This document shows, in pieces, positions 55,521 through 64,000 of a stretch of DNA of 64,000 nucleotides. The stretch comes from Pogostemon cablin (lineage: Eukaryota > Streptophyta > Magnoliopsida > Lamiales > Lamiaceae): NCBI GenBank assembly GCA_023678885.1, contig CM043013.1, positions 19,624,791-19,688,790 on the forward strand, read 5' to 3'. Position numbers and translations under genes: made by a program. Numbering within the stretch: position 1 is the first letter of the stretch; each line of letters opens with the position of its first letter. The notes beneath the pieces are model-generated. The model did no database searches, had not been told where the DNA came from, and was given only the letters and a program-made list of their open reading frames with translations.

Positions 55521-57677
55521 AAAGTGTTGTGTGTCCTCGCACAACGAAAATGATAAACCATGAAGAGTGATTTTCACCTAGGAAAAGACTAAACGAACAT
55601 AAGTAATAACACATCAATAGCAATAAGAATTACAAACTATGCTAAGGCATCCTACATCAATAAAATCATAACATGAGAAATTAACAAGTTCAATCAAAAG
55701 AGAATAAAGTGTAATATAGTCCCTTTTAGTCCAAGCCTTACATAGGTTATAAATTTCACTCAACACTCTTAAAAGTAGGTAAATCAACACTCATCAATTG
55801 ATTGGCTTGACTCGCTATAAGCTTGCTCGTGGACTACATTCACAAACCGCCAAAGTTTCCATTAATGATCAAAAAGGTCTTTCATTAAGGATGTAATGAT
55901 AGGCTCTTTGGTAGGGTATGGAAGATATGGATAATAGTGACTAAGTAAGTGTAAGTAATCGAAGAGATGGCCAATTTCTCCAACTTCTCCACTTTTCTTT
56001 CTTCCTTTCTCAACTTTGGTAATCACAAGCACTAATCGTCAACTTTCCTTAGATTTTTATCTTCTTTTAATGCATGCTTCCTTCTTTGAACTTTTAAGTA
56101 CTTGAGCATATTGTTATTGCTTTGCTCATTTTCTTGTTTTGGGTTGCATGTCCATTCTTTCTTGTGCTCTTTTTCATCATTTTTCTTGCTTGTTTACCAT
56201 TTCCTTTTTTTCTTTTTCTTCCTTATCAAACCTTTCTAGTTACCATCTCCTCAATCACCCACACAAATGGTATATATGTAAGGCTTAAGTGGGTATTCAT
56301 GGCTTGTAATGTGCTTATATCACAATAAATAGGCTTTAAGGCTCAAAATGGTTAACTAGGGATGATGTTCATGGTAGGAAAATATATGGCAATGACTATG
56401 AATAACAAAGATGGCCTTAGATCATTTCACTAATCTCCACAAATCGGGCTCGTTCCTATAGTCCTTGAGCAAATTCTAGCTTATCAAACACAACCAATCC
56501 ACTCATGAAGAAAAATACCATGTATGCACGGTTGAGGCTCAAACGCTCACAAGCTTGTGCTCGGACCTTAAGAAACTTATTACACCACATCCATCTCAAA
56601 ATTGAACAAGTTAAGTAAAACATGTCACAATTCGAAAGTGTAGAGATTCTTAATCATAACTTGTCATCACTTACTACCACAACATATCACCACTCATGTT
56701 CAAAAATGACTCACAACATCCCAAAACAAACCACCAAACATACCAAGACAAAATAAGAAAACACATAAAACATAAAATAAAGACTCAACAAACAAGAAAC
56801 AAAACAAAAACACATAACATGCAAGAATAAAAGTCACCATCATAAAACAATGAAGCACACATTCATAACATCTATAATCAATGTAAGCTCACAATCATCC
56901 CAACTTTTATTGAAAAGGAAATCCTAAATTACGAAAATAAACATCCCAAAAACATAACGCATGAAGTAGCATGCTAATCCATTCAATCCAAATCAAAATC
57001 AATTAGAAGTGATAAGGTGTAGAGTACTCCCTCAATAGGCATTTGGTAAGGAAAGCGTTTGCTCCAAGCTCCATTCGTGCTTCCAATACCCTTCATTCAT
57101 ACTCAAAACTCATACAACACCATTAGCTCAACAATTGCCTTAAAAATATGGATTCACATGCACTTCAACACCACCAATCATACCAAAATCCAACCAAACT
57201 CATGAAAAAATTTTAAAATTTGTGTGAATTTTACAAGAAGACCTATCATCATCAATATCATCATATCAAGCACACTCAAGTGGTGAGTCACACCACGCAC
57301 TCTCCCCCCAAACTTAAATCGAACTAAGTGGTGAGAATTAAGTTTGCAAAAAGTGGTGGGACTTACCCTTGTAGTTTCCATTGATGATCTTCTTGTGGAG
57401 AAGTAAACGCATCCATACGACTCAAGCTATGTTCACCATGCACTTTCCCCCCAAACTTGACTCGATACAAGAGTCGAGAATTAAGTTTGCAACAAATGGT
57501 GACATTTTTACTCAAATCTATGAAGCTCTTCTCCTTTCTTCAAAATTTTTTTTCTCACGAACACAATCCACCTACAAGACCAAAATAAACAACAAAAAGC
57601 ATCAAAATAACAAAAGAATGGGTTGCCTCCCATTTAGCGCTAAGTTTAACGTCTTCAAGCCGGACGGAATTTTACGA
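55521..57677 (-). other. TR-GAG non-coding region in place of pol
   Basis: About 2.2 kb between the gag-protease stop and the PPT. No RT, IN or env motif was seen in any frame. Two extra PPT-like stretches (minus-strand TTAAGTTTGGGGGGA at 57302-57316 and AAGTTTGGGGGGAA at 57445-57458) each lie about 30-35 bp above a TTAAGTTTGCAA-like word. Probably a remnant of the 3' region of the parent Athila element. Confidence 0.75.
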
Positions 57678-60518
57678 TCATTGGACCAAAGGATGGTCCA
57701 TCCCACTTTCTCCTCGCATCCTCACTTTGAACATTAGCTTGGCCTTCTTCTTGTCCACTAGCTCAACCTCTCCATTCTTGCTCACTAGCATCAAATCGTC
57801 ATCAAGAAGTGATTCTAGTGGACTTCCTCTTTCTCCTTTGTCAAGTTTCCAATCGAGGTTCGGAGCTTTCTTTCTATCAACATCACAAGAAGACAAGTTA
57901 GTATTTGACAATTTCATATAATCATGAAGAAATGAATTTAAATTGTCAAAGAGAAGAGAATCATGATCATCGAAATCATCTGGAGGCTTTAAGTGAGACT
58001 TGGCTCCTTTTTCCTTCTTACACCTGAACGTGACACTCTTTCCTTTTGAGCTCAAGGATAACTCTTCTCTACCAACATCAATTCTTGCTCTTCCCATAGC
58101 TAGAAATGGCCTTCCCAAAATGAGTGGAACTTTGGGGTCCGCCTTCACTTCCAAAATCATAAAGTCGACCGGGAAAACTAGCCCCTTCACCTTTACCTCC
58201 ACGTCTTCAACAATTCCTAGTGGCTTCACAACCTCACCATTGACAACTTCAAGACGGATAGTAGTAGGCTTTAACTTTCCAATTGCAAGGTCTTTGAACG
58301 TGGCATGAGACATCACGTTAACGCTTGCCCCCAAGTCACACAATGCATCAAGGGTACCTTTCTTTTCAAAATCACAAGGAATTATGAACTTGCCCGGATC
58401 ACCAACTTTTGTAGGCCCCCCTTTTTGCATTGATCCACTTGCTTCGGGTTGCTCTTCTTTCCTTTTTTTCTCATACTTTTTCTTGAGCTCTTTCACATAC
58501 TCCTCAAACTCCTTTTTCTTCTCCTCTTTTACAAACATTTGTGGATAGGGAATAGGGAATGGAGTGATCGGAATACCCCAATAATCACGTTTGTACTCCT
58601 CTTCTTTACCCTTTTCTTCAACTTTCTTTTCTTCTTGCACCCTTTTCCACTTAGGTATCCATTTAGGCTTTTGCTCTTCTTTCATTTCTTCAACAACCTT
58701 GCTTTCCACCAACCCTTCTTCAATATTTCTTTCCTCTTCCGTTTCAACAAATAAACATTGAGCTTTCGGATTAACCTCGGTTGTGGCTGGAAACTTTCCT
58801 TTTTGTTGAGCACTCATTGAGCTCACCATTTGACCAAATGAATACTCCAAGGCTTTGAGTCTTCTATCACTATTTTCTTCAATGGCTTTGAATCGTCTTT
58901 CAAAATTTTCCTCTTGAGTCTTGTTGGAGGCAATCAACTTTTCAAGAAGTTCTTCGGTAGTCGCCTTCCCTTCATTATTTGGCGCTTTAGCTCCCGGATG
59001 ATACCCCGGAGGATAAGCAACCGCATTACTTGGGTTTGCATAAGAAAAATTATCTTGCCTCCTTGGTTGTTGTGGATAAGAACTTCCACTTCCTTGGCTA
59101 GTGAAACCTCCTTGCCTTGGTTGTTGTGGTGGGTGCGAACTTCCACTACTTTGAGCGTTGAATCCTCCTTGCCTTTGTGGATAACTTCCTTGATTTTGAT
59201 TGAAATTACCTTGGTAATTATTTTGATAATTACCTTGATAATTTCTTCCTTGCATATAAGACACATCCTCAACACGTGGCATAGAGTTGGTCCATTGTTC
59301 ACCATTCACAACATTCGGAGGTAGCACACCTTGCTCGACTTGTAGTCCCTCAACCATATTCGCTCCTTGATTGTTCACACCTTGATTCAAGCTCATTTGT
59401 TTAACAACTTCCGCCACTATCTTTTCCATGCTTGGCATACTTGGTTCAACACTTACACTCTTCACACTAAACTGTTGTCCTTTATCATAGTTCTCAAAAC
59501 CATAGCTTCCACTAACTCTCTCCGATGGCCATTGATAGACATTTGTAGCAATCTCATCAAAAATTCGAATAGCCCTTTCCGGAGTTACTCCAAGTACGGA
59601 TCCTCCTGCCGAGGCATCAACAAGCACTCTTTGCCCGTTCACAAGTCCTTGATAGAAAAATCCAACTTGTTGATTCTCCGGGAAACCATGTTGTGGACAC
59701 TTGCGTAGCATTTCTTTGAACCTTTCCCACGCTTCATAAAAGCTCTCTTGAGGCATTTGCTTGAATTGTGTGATCAAGCTCTTCATTTGAAGCGTCTTTG
59801 ACGGTGGGAAGTACTTGTTTAAAAACAATTGTGCTAGCTCGTCCCAAGTGTTGCACGTACCGGGAGTAATGGTGGAGAGCCATGTTCTTGCTCTATCCCT
59901 CAAAGAGAATGGGAATAACCTCATCTTTATGCAATCCTCGCTCACTCCGTTCATCTTCACCGTGTTAGCAATTTCAACGAATTGAGCTAGATGAGCATTA
60001 GGATCTTCATTCGGAGCTCCACCAAACTGTTGCTCTCTCACCAATGAAATCAAGCCCATTTTAAACTCAAAGTTGTTGGCATGAATTGGTGGTCCCATCA
60101 TTTGTGGAAGTGCCCTCGGCATGAAGAAATCCCGGATCACTCTTTGATCATTTTGAATTCCATGTTGAACCGGAGGTGGAGGTACATACGCTTGTTGTGG
60201 AGGAGCATAACCTTGTTTAAAACCTTGTTGAATCATCGCTTGTTGCACAAGTTGTTGAATATAAGCTTGATTGTTTATAGCTCCATGATTTTGATAGGCT
60301 TGTTGAGGAGGATTCTCATTGAATTGATGTGTGTTGTCTTGCACGTTCATATTGTGTCCTCCTTCCCCATCATGCTCTATCCCAACACGATTGTCACCTT
60401 GAAAATTCTCCATTCGCTCACTATTTTTGGTTTTGTTCTCTCTTCTCTTTCTCTTCAAAGTGTTTTCAAGCTCTAAATCAATTGGTTCGACTTGCTTCCC
60501 TTTTGACCTCGTTTGCAT
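57678..60518 (-). CDS. Gag-protease polyprotein of the TR-GAG element, 946 aa
   Basis: Starts MQTRSKGKQVEPIDLELENT. A Pro/Gln-rich stretch (about 60-125) is followed by the Retrotrans_gag core at about 170-300 (MRLFPFSLRDRARTWLST, FLNKYFPPSKT, YEAWERFKEML, GFFYQGL). Then come a low-complexity Gly/Gln/Asn-rich segment with YQGN and QQPRQGGF repeats (about 430-510) and a long Lys/Glu-rich coiled-coil stretch (about 530-690). The retropepsin follows: ALCDLGASVNVM with catalytic Asp728, and LILGRPFL near 800. About 140 residues with no known domain end the protein (RKKAPNLDWKLDKGERGSPL). No CCHC knuckle. Fully open. Makes capsid and its maturation protease; no pol follows. Confidence 0.95.
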   Translation of the reverse strand: MQTRSKGKQVEPIDLELENTLKRKRRENKTKNSERMENFQGDNRVGIEHDGEGGHNMNVQDNTHQFNENPPQQAYQNHGAINNQAYIQQLVQQAMIQQGFKQGYAPPQQAYVPPPPVQHGIQNDQRVIRDFFMPRALPQMMGPPIHANNFEFKMGLISLVREQQFGGAPNEDPNAHLAQFVEIANTVKMNGVSEDCIKMRLFPFSLRDRARTWLSTITPGTCNTWDELAQLFLNKYFPPSKTLQMKSLITQFKQMPQESFYEAWERFKEMLRKCPQHGFPENQQVGFFYQGLVNGQRVLVDASAGGSVLGVTPERAIRIFDEIATNVYQWPSERVSGSYGFENYDKGQQFSVKSVSVEPSMPSMEKIVAEVVKQMSLNQGVNNQGANMVEGLQVEQGVLPPNVVNGEQWTNSMPRVEDVSYMQGRNYQGNYQNNYQGNFNQNQGSYPQRQGGFNAQSSGSSHPPQQPRQGGFTSQGSGSSYPQQPRRQDNFSYANPSNAVAYPPGYHPGAKAPNNEGKATTEELLEKLIASNKTQEENFERRFKAIEENSDRRLKALEYSFGQMVSSMSAQQKGKFPATTEVNPKAQCLFVETEEERNIEEGLVESKVVEEMKEEQKPKWIPKWKRVQEEKKVEEKGKEEEYKRDYWGIPITPFPIPYPQMFVKEEKKKEFEEYVKELKKKYEKKRKEEQPEASGSMQKGGPTKVGDPGKFIIPCDFEKKGTLDALCDLGASVNVMSHATFKDLAIGKLKPTTIRLEVVNGEVVKPLGIVEDVEVKVKGLVFPVDFMILEVKADPKVPLILGRPFLAMGRARIDVGREELSLSSKGKSVTFRCKKEKGAKSHLKPPDDFDDHDSLLFDNLNSFLHDYMKLSNTNLSSCDVDRKKAPNLDWKLDKGERGSPLESLLDDDLMLVSKNGEVELVDKKKAKLMFKVRMRGESGMDHPLVQ

Positions 60519-60649
60519 ACACCTTCAAGATAAGAGAAATTAGAACAAATTTTCACAAAGCAAATACAAGTAATAAATACAAGAAAAAAAATGTCTCTAG
60601 TAAGATCGCTCTAAACATTCCTTCTTTAAGCTACTAGCAACCGTTACCT

Positions 60650-60666
60650 CCCCGGCAACGGCGCCA
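60650..60666 (-). other. TR-GAG primer-binding site (tRNA-Asp)
   Basis: The minus strand TGGCGCCGTTGCCGGGG, a perfect complement of the plant tRNA-Asp 3' end, 2 nt after the LTR. Confidence 0.93.
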
Positions 60667-60668
60667 TT

Positions 60669-62318
60669 TGATTAGCCATAACTTGTAGTCGGGATGACCA
60701 ATTCAAGAATTTATCGAACCACAGGGAGGTCGATGCTAGCACTTAAGCGATATCACGTTTATCACGATTTTATATAAACGAATCATAGATGGATGGTTTG
60801 GGTAACAAGTAATTAAATGAAAGTAGACAAGCAATAATCAAATGACAAGATAAAAATGATGAATGAGTGGTTTTCCAAATTGAGTAGAAGTGAGATTAAC
60901 AACACTATTGAAGTGGTAACTTATGGATTCATGCATTAAACTCATATGTATCAAGGGTTAAGACTAAGGGCCAACACTAATACCACCTAAACTTCCTCTC
61001 GAAATGAATAGGATGTAGATCATTTGCACAATCTCAAAATAGCTCAAAGGTTGGTTCTAAATTAAACTATTCCAACTAGGTACTAAGTTCAATTATAGAA
61101 TCCCTTCATATAATCAATTGACTTCTCAATCTAACAAATCACATGTTCCATCAAAGAGTTCTAAATAATAAAGGACTTCTCAATCACTTTATCATTTATA
61201 ATGCATATGAGGTGTTTGATGAAATGATTCACTTGACTATCCTAAGCACATAATTGATTTCTCAATCTAATCATATAATTAGAACAATCAAACACACAAA
61301 ACATCATAGATCTCAAGATATAAAAGCACCAATATAGAAAATCAAATATCCCCATCAACATATGAATTTAATTACATAGATCCACAAATTAACCAACAAC
61401 CTTCATGTTGCTAATCTCACAAGGGAGATTAGCCTACAATATTCATAAGATCCATAACATAGACATTATAATTCTTACAAATCATGATAAACTAAAGGAT
61501 TAACACAAAATTGGAATAAAAACTCCCTTGGAAATGAATCCAATTGAATCTCCCTTCTTCCTTTGGTGATCACCCAAGCTTCCTTGCTTCTTCACTTGAT
61601 TTGGATGGAGGAAATTATGGAGAAATGATGTAGATCTCAAAATGATGAATGGGATGGAGAATATGGTATGAAATCAAAGGAATGGTGTGTGAGGTGTGTG
61701 GGAACAGTAGCAAATCGGATCTCTTTATAAAATCTGAATGGAGGGGTATTTATACCCTTTTGGGCCTTCTAGAAGGATTCTAATTTTTTTCTGATCCCAG
61801 ACACGACACGAGTCGTGTGGCGCAATACGGCCATGAGGTGCCCGTGTTGCGTGAGCTGATGCTCCCGCACGGCCATCGCTTACAGGCCCGTGTTGGCTAC
61901 ACGGGTCGTGTGCTGCAACACGAGTCGAACTCCGCAACACGGCCAAGTGGTGGTCGTGTTGGATGAATAGATGTTGCCGCATGACCATTCTGAACAGGCC
62001 CGTGTTAGCTACACGAGTCGTGTACTGCGACACGGCTCGTGCCACCGACACGGCCAGTCGTGTTGCTGCTGCCCTGATTCCTTCACTGTTTTGGCTCGTT
62101 CTCCCTCGTTTCAACTCCAAATTGAGTTCCGCTTTTTCCTACATCTTCCTTATCATATTTAGCATCAAATAAAAAGTGAAAATAGTAGGTTTAAGCTCAT
62201 TCACACACATTTCCATGAAAACACAAAACACAACCAAATAACACATAAAATACGGATAAAAATATACGAAAACACATATAAAAAGACACTAAAATCTAGG
62301 TGAAAATATCACTCATCA
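60669..62318 (-). repeat. TR-GAG 5' LTR
   Basis: 1650 bp, full-length. The block 61800-62090 is GC-rich with repeated ACACGAGTCGTGT / ACACGGCC words, each close to a palindrome. The promoter is expected within this LTR; I cannot place the start site. Confidence 0.95.
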
Positions 62319-62323
62319 ATAAT

Positions 62324-62789
62324 AATTGAATATTATTTATATTATTTTATTTCACATAAGAAGTGTGGATAAGAGAGAAAGAGAGGGATTTAGTAAAGCC
62401 GTTAATTAACTCCCATCTTCTGGGAAATATATTCTTCTGCGTGGAGGCATGCATGAGAGTACGCTAAAAAATGCTGAGACACGCGTAATAGAACGTCGCG
62501 TTACAGAACGAAGAATGCTGAAACGTTCATGCATGCGACAGAACGCAAGAGTGCATTTTCTCTCTCGTTTTCTCTCCCGAAATCACATCGAAAATCCAGT
62601 CATCATATTCCACAATTAATAAAACATCGTGGAAATTAATTCACAACCCTGTGTTGTGAGATTTGATCCATGAGATCACAGTTCTATCGTGAGTACCAAC
62701 AGGTTCATATGTTTACTTTCGCTGCAACGAAAACTCTATGGAGAAAGGTATGATTTCTCCCTATGTATGATCGTGAGTTTTTTCCAACA
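62324..62789 (+). repeat. 5' LTR of the plus-strand copia
   Basis: Inverted relative of 53552-54026. The outer end cannot be fixed because the TR-GAG target duplication abuts it. Confidence 0.75.
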
Positions 62790-62790
62790 T

Positions 62791-62803
62791 TAGTATCAGA
62801 GCC
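62791..62803 (+). other. Copia primer-binding site (tRNA-iMet)
   Basis: TAGTATCAGAGCC, one change from TGGTATCAGAGCC, directly after the LTR. Confidence 0.85.
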
Positions 62804-64000
62804 AATGGTTGGTACTCCGTGTTTAGTTTTCTCTCTGGATTTTCATGTTTTAATTATTCTGCCTTCATGATTTAAATATTCTCATATAAATTTTTGTTTG
62901 ATGTTATATGATTGCTGTATTGTATGACATTAATGGGTTGCTTATGTGAGTATGAGCCAGATTATGATTTATCCCAGTGAACATGTGATGTTTAACGTTG
63001 AAATTCACCGTTAATGTTAAAGGGTGTGAATTTTTTGTCATTTTTTCGTGTAAACAATAGTATGTTTGATTATACCACTGGATAGGTCTCGTCTAGAGGA
63101 GTCCGTCAGTATTTTTTGTGCATTTTTTGGCCCTCTAAAACTCAAGATATGATTTTTTGAAGATTTTTCGTGATTGGGGCTAAACTGCAAACTTTCAGAA
63201 ACTTCAGGGGTTGTTTTTTGAAAATTAGAAACAATTGAGGGACTTCTCTATAATAATCATAACTGCTATTGAATTGGGTCGGGCCGGGTCAGAAGAGGCG
63301 AACCGGGTCAGACCGCTGGACACGGGTCAGACCAGCGGGTCAGCCCGTGACCGGAGACCACCGGGGGACAGGCCTTGGCGGAGGCGCATGAGCACGCTCT
63401 AGCAACGGGAATACCGGCAGTGGCGCGTGAGTACCACGCGCGGAAGTCGGCAGTGGCGCGTGGATCACATGCGCCGACAACACATCACCGGTGGTGGCAC
63501 GTGTAATACATGTGCCGGGAGTCAGCCCAGCATCAGCCGCGCGTGGTGGCGCGTGAAAGCGCATCCCAGTGCGTGGACGCATGTGACAGTGCGTGGAGGC
63601 GCATGACAGCACGTGGACGCGTGTGACAGCGCGTTGCAGCTCCAAGCGGCGCATTCTGGTGCGTGCCGGCGCGTGGAACTGCTTTCTGGCGACTGTCCGA
63701 CCTATTCCGGCGTGTTTCGATGCATGGAGTCCAATTGTGATGTTTCCAAGAGTGTTTGACGTAATCTTAAGTGTACATGTGTGGTTTTACTTCATTTTAT
63801 GTGATATTTGTTAAATTCGAACCTATAGGGTTGCTATTTGGTTGCAATTTTTGGTAATGATGTATCTTTATATGTCATTTATTTCTAAATTCATGGTGTT
63901 TAGTGATGTTTAAATTGTTCAAATTTCTGTAGCCTATGAAAGTGGGAACCAAAGTGAGTTGGACTGATTCACTTGTGAATATATCTATTGCATCTTGGAA
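62804..64000 (+). other. Copia leader with GC-rich repeats
   Basis: Untranslated leader. 63250-63700 is GC-rich with repeated GGGTCAGACC and GCGTGGACGC/GCGCATGACAG words, the counterpart of 52690-53060. The last 100 bp match 52390-52480 (CAAAGTGAGTTGGACTGATT, inverted). No gag start seen before the edge. Confidence 0.75.

Larger units (their letters stand above)
54055..62318 (-). mobile_element. Complete TR-GAG type gypsy element, gag-protease only, TSD ATAAT
   Basis: 8264 bp with two LTRs (54055-55507 and 60669-62318), PBS, PPT and a single 946-codon ORF. ATAAT is duplicated at 54050-54054 and 62319-62323. There is no reverse transcriptase, RNase H or integrase anywhere inside; 2.2 kb of non-coding sequence takes their place. 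PBS, PPT and Gag are Athila-like. It must use the enzymes of an autonomous relative. The LTRs are nearly identical outside one deletion, so insertion was recent. Confidence 0.95.
62324..64000 (+). mobile_element. Ty1/copia element, 5' end only (window edge)
   Basis: LTR from about 62324 (AATTGAATATTATTTATATT) to 62789 (TTTTTTCCAACA), PBS, then leader to the window end. Related to the minus-strand copia: CAACCCTGTGTTGTGAGATT, GGAGAAAGGTA and the AATGGTTGGTACTCC after the PBS are shared. gag lies beyond the window. Confidence 0.85.

Noticed and set aside
58934..59305. 123-codon minus-strand frame overlapping the Gag-protease ORF
   Set aside because: Out-of-frame reading of the repetitive Gln/Gly/Asn segment; no independent motif.
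58000..60637. Plus-strand frames of about 100-136 codons
   Set aside because: Antisense shadows of the TR-GAG Gag-protease ORF, Leu/Phe/Ser-rich from reversed low-complexity codons.
61725..62120. 131-codon minus-strand frame inside the TR-GAG LTR
   Set aside because: Lies in the GC-rich CACGG repeat region, is shortened to 65 codons by the deletion in the other LTR, and shows no domain.
1..64000. Phage, CRISPR or bacterial defence systems
   Set aside because: No direct-repeat array with unique spacers, no prokaryotic gene density. Tandem repeats present are microsatellites or transposon parts.

Overview
The window is plant nuclear DNA, most likely from a eudicot (species not determined). 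It is AT-rich and contains almost nothing but nested transposable elements: Ty3/gypsy Athila-type and Ty1/copia LTR retrotransposons, a CACTA DNA transposon, Stowaway-like MITEs (TA target duplications, termini like CTCCCTCCGTCC), microsatellites and a little low-copy DNA with exon-like pieces. No complete host gene could be assembled. No tRNA, rRNA or CRISPR array was recognised.

Layout. 1-2815: minus-strand gag, primer-binding site (PBS) and LTR of a gypsy element related to the complete one at 54-62 kb. 2816-4020: solo LTR. 4021-7103: AT-rich DNA with a foldback MITE and a duplicated block. 7104-39432: a decayed plus-strand Athila element. Its 5' LTR is split by a 17.4-kb CACTA transposon (7684-25075, TSD AGA). 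The CACTA has mirrored subterminal repeats and no recognisable transposase. It carries fragments resembling host genes (ribosomal protein S16/uS9, DNA polymerase epsilon catalytic subunit, unidentified exons) and a copia element with an unbroken 1330-codon polyprotein ORF. The Athila body has broken gag, an open gag-protease stretch, a deleted reverse transcriptase, a solo LTR with TSD TAAGA, a broken integrase and a broken ORF in the env position. The 3' LTR (37640-39432) is followed by a second PBS and gag start, giving LTR-internal-LTR-internal. That LTR also preserves the empty site of the CACTA.

41650-46150: low-copy DNA with MITEs and a candidate minus-strand multi-exon gene, cut by a degenerate minus-strand copia element (46151-54026). 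54055-62318: a complete minus-strand LTR element (TSD ATAAT) that encodes only Gag and protease in one 946-codon ORF, a non-autonomous TR-GAG type. 62324-64000: LTR and leader of a plus-strand copia related to the minus-strand one, so the two copia LTRs face each other across the TR-GAG insertion.

Relative order of events, by nesting: Athila insertion and LTR recombination came first. Then came the CACTA insertion (one LTR copy only), with the copia element now inside it. The TR-GAG element is probably among the youngest because its LTRs are nearly identical outside one deletion.
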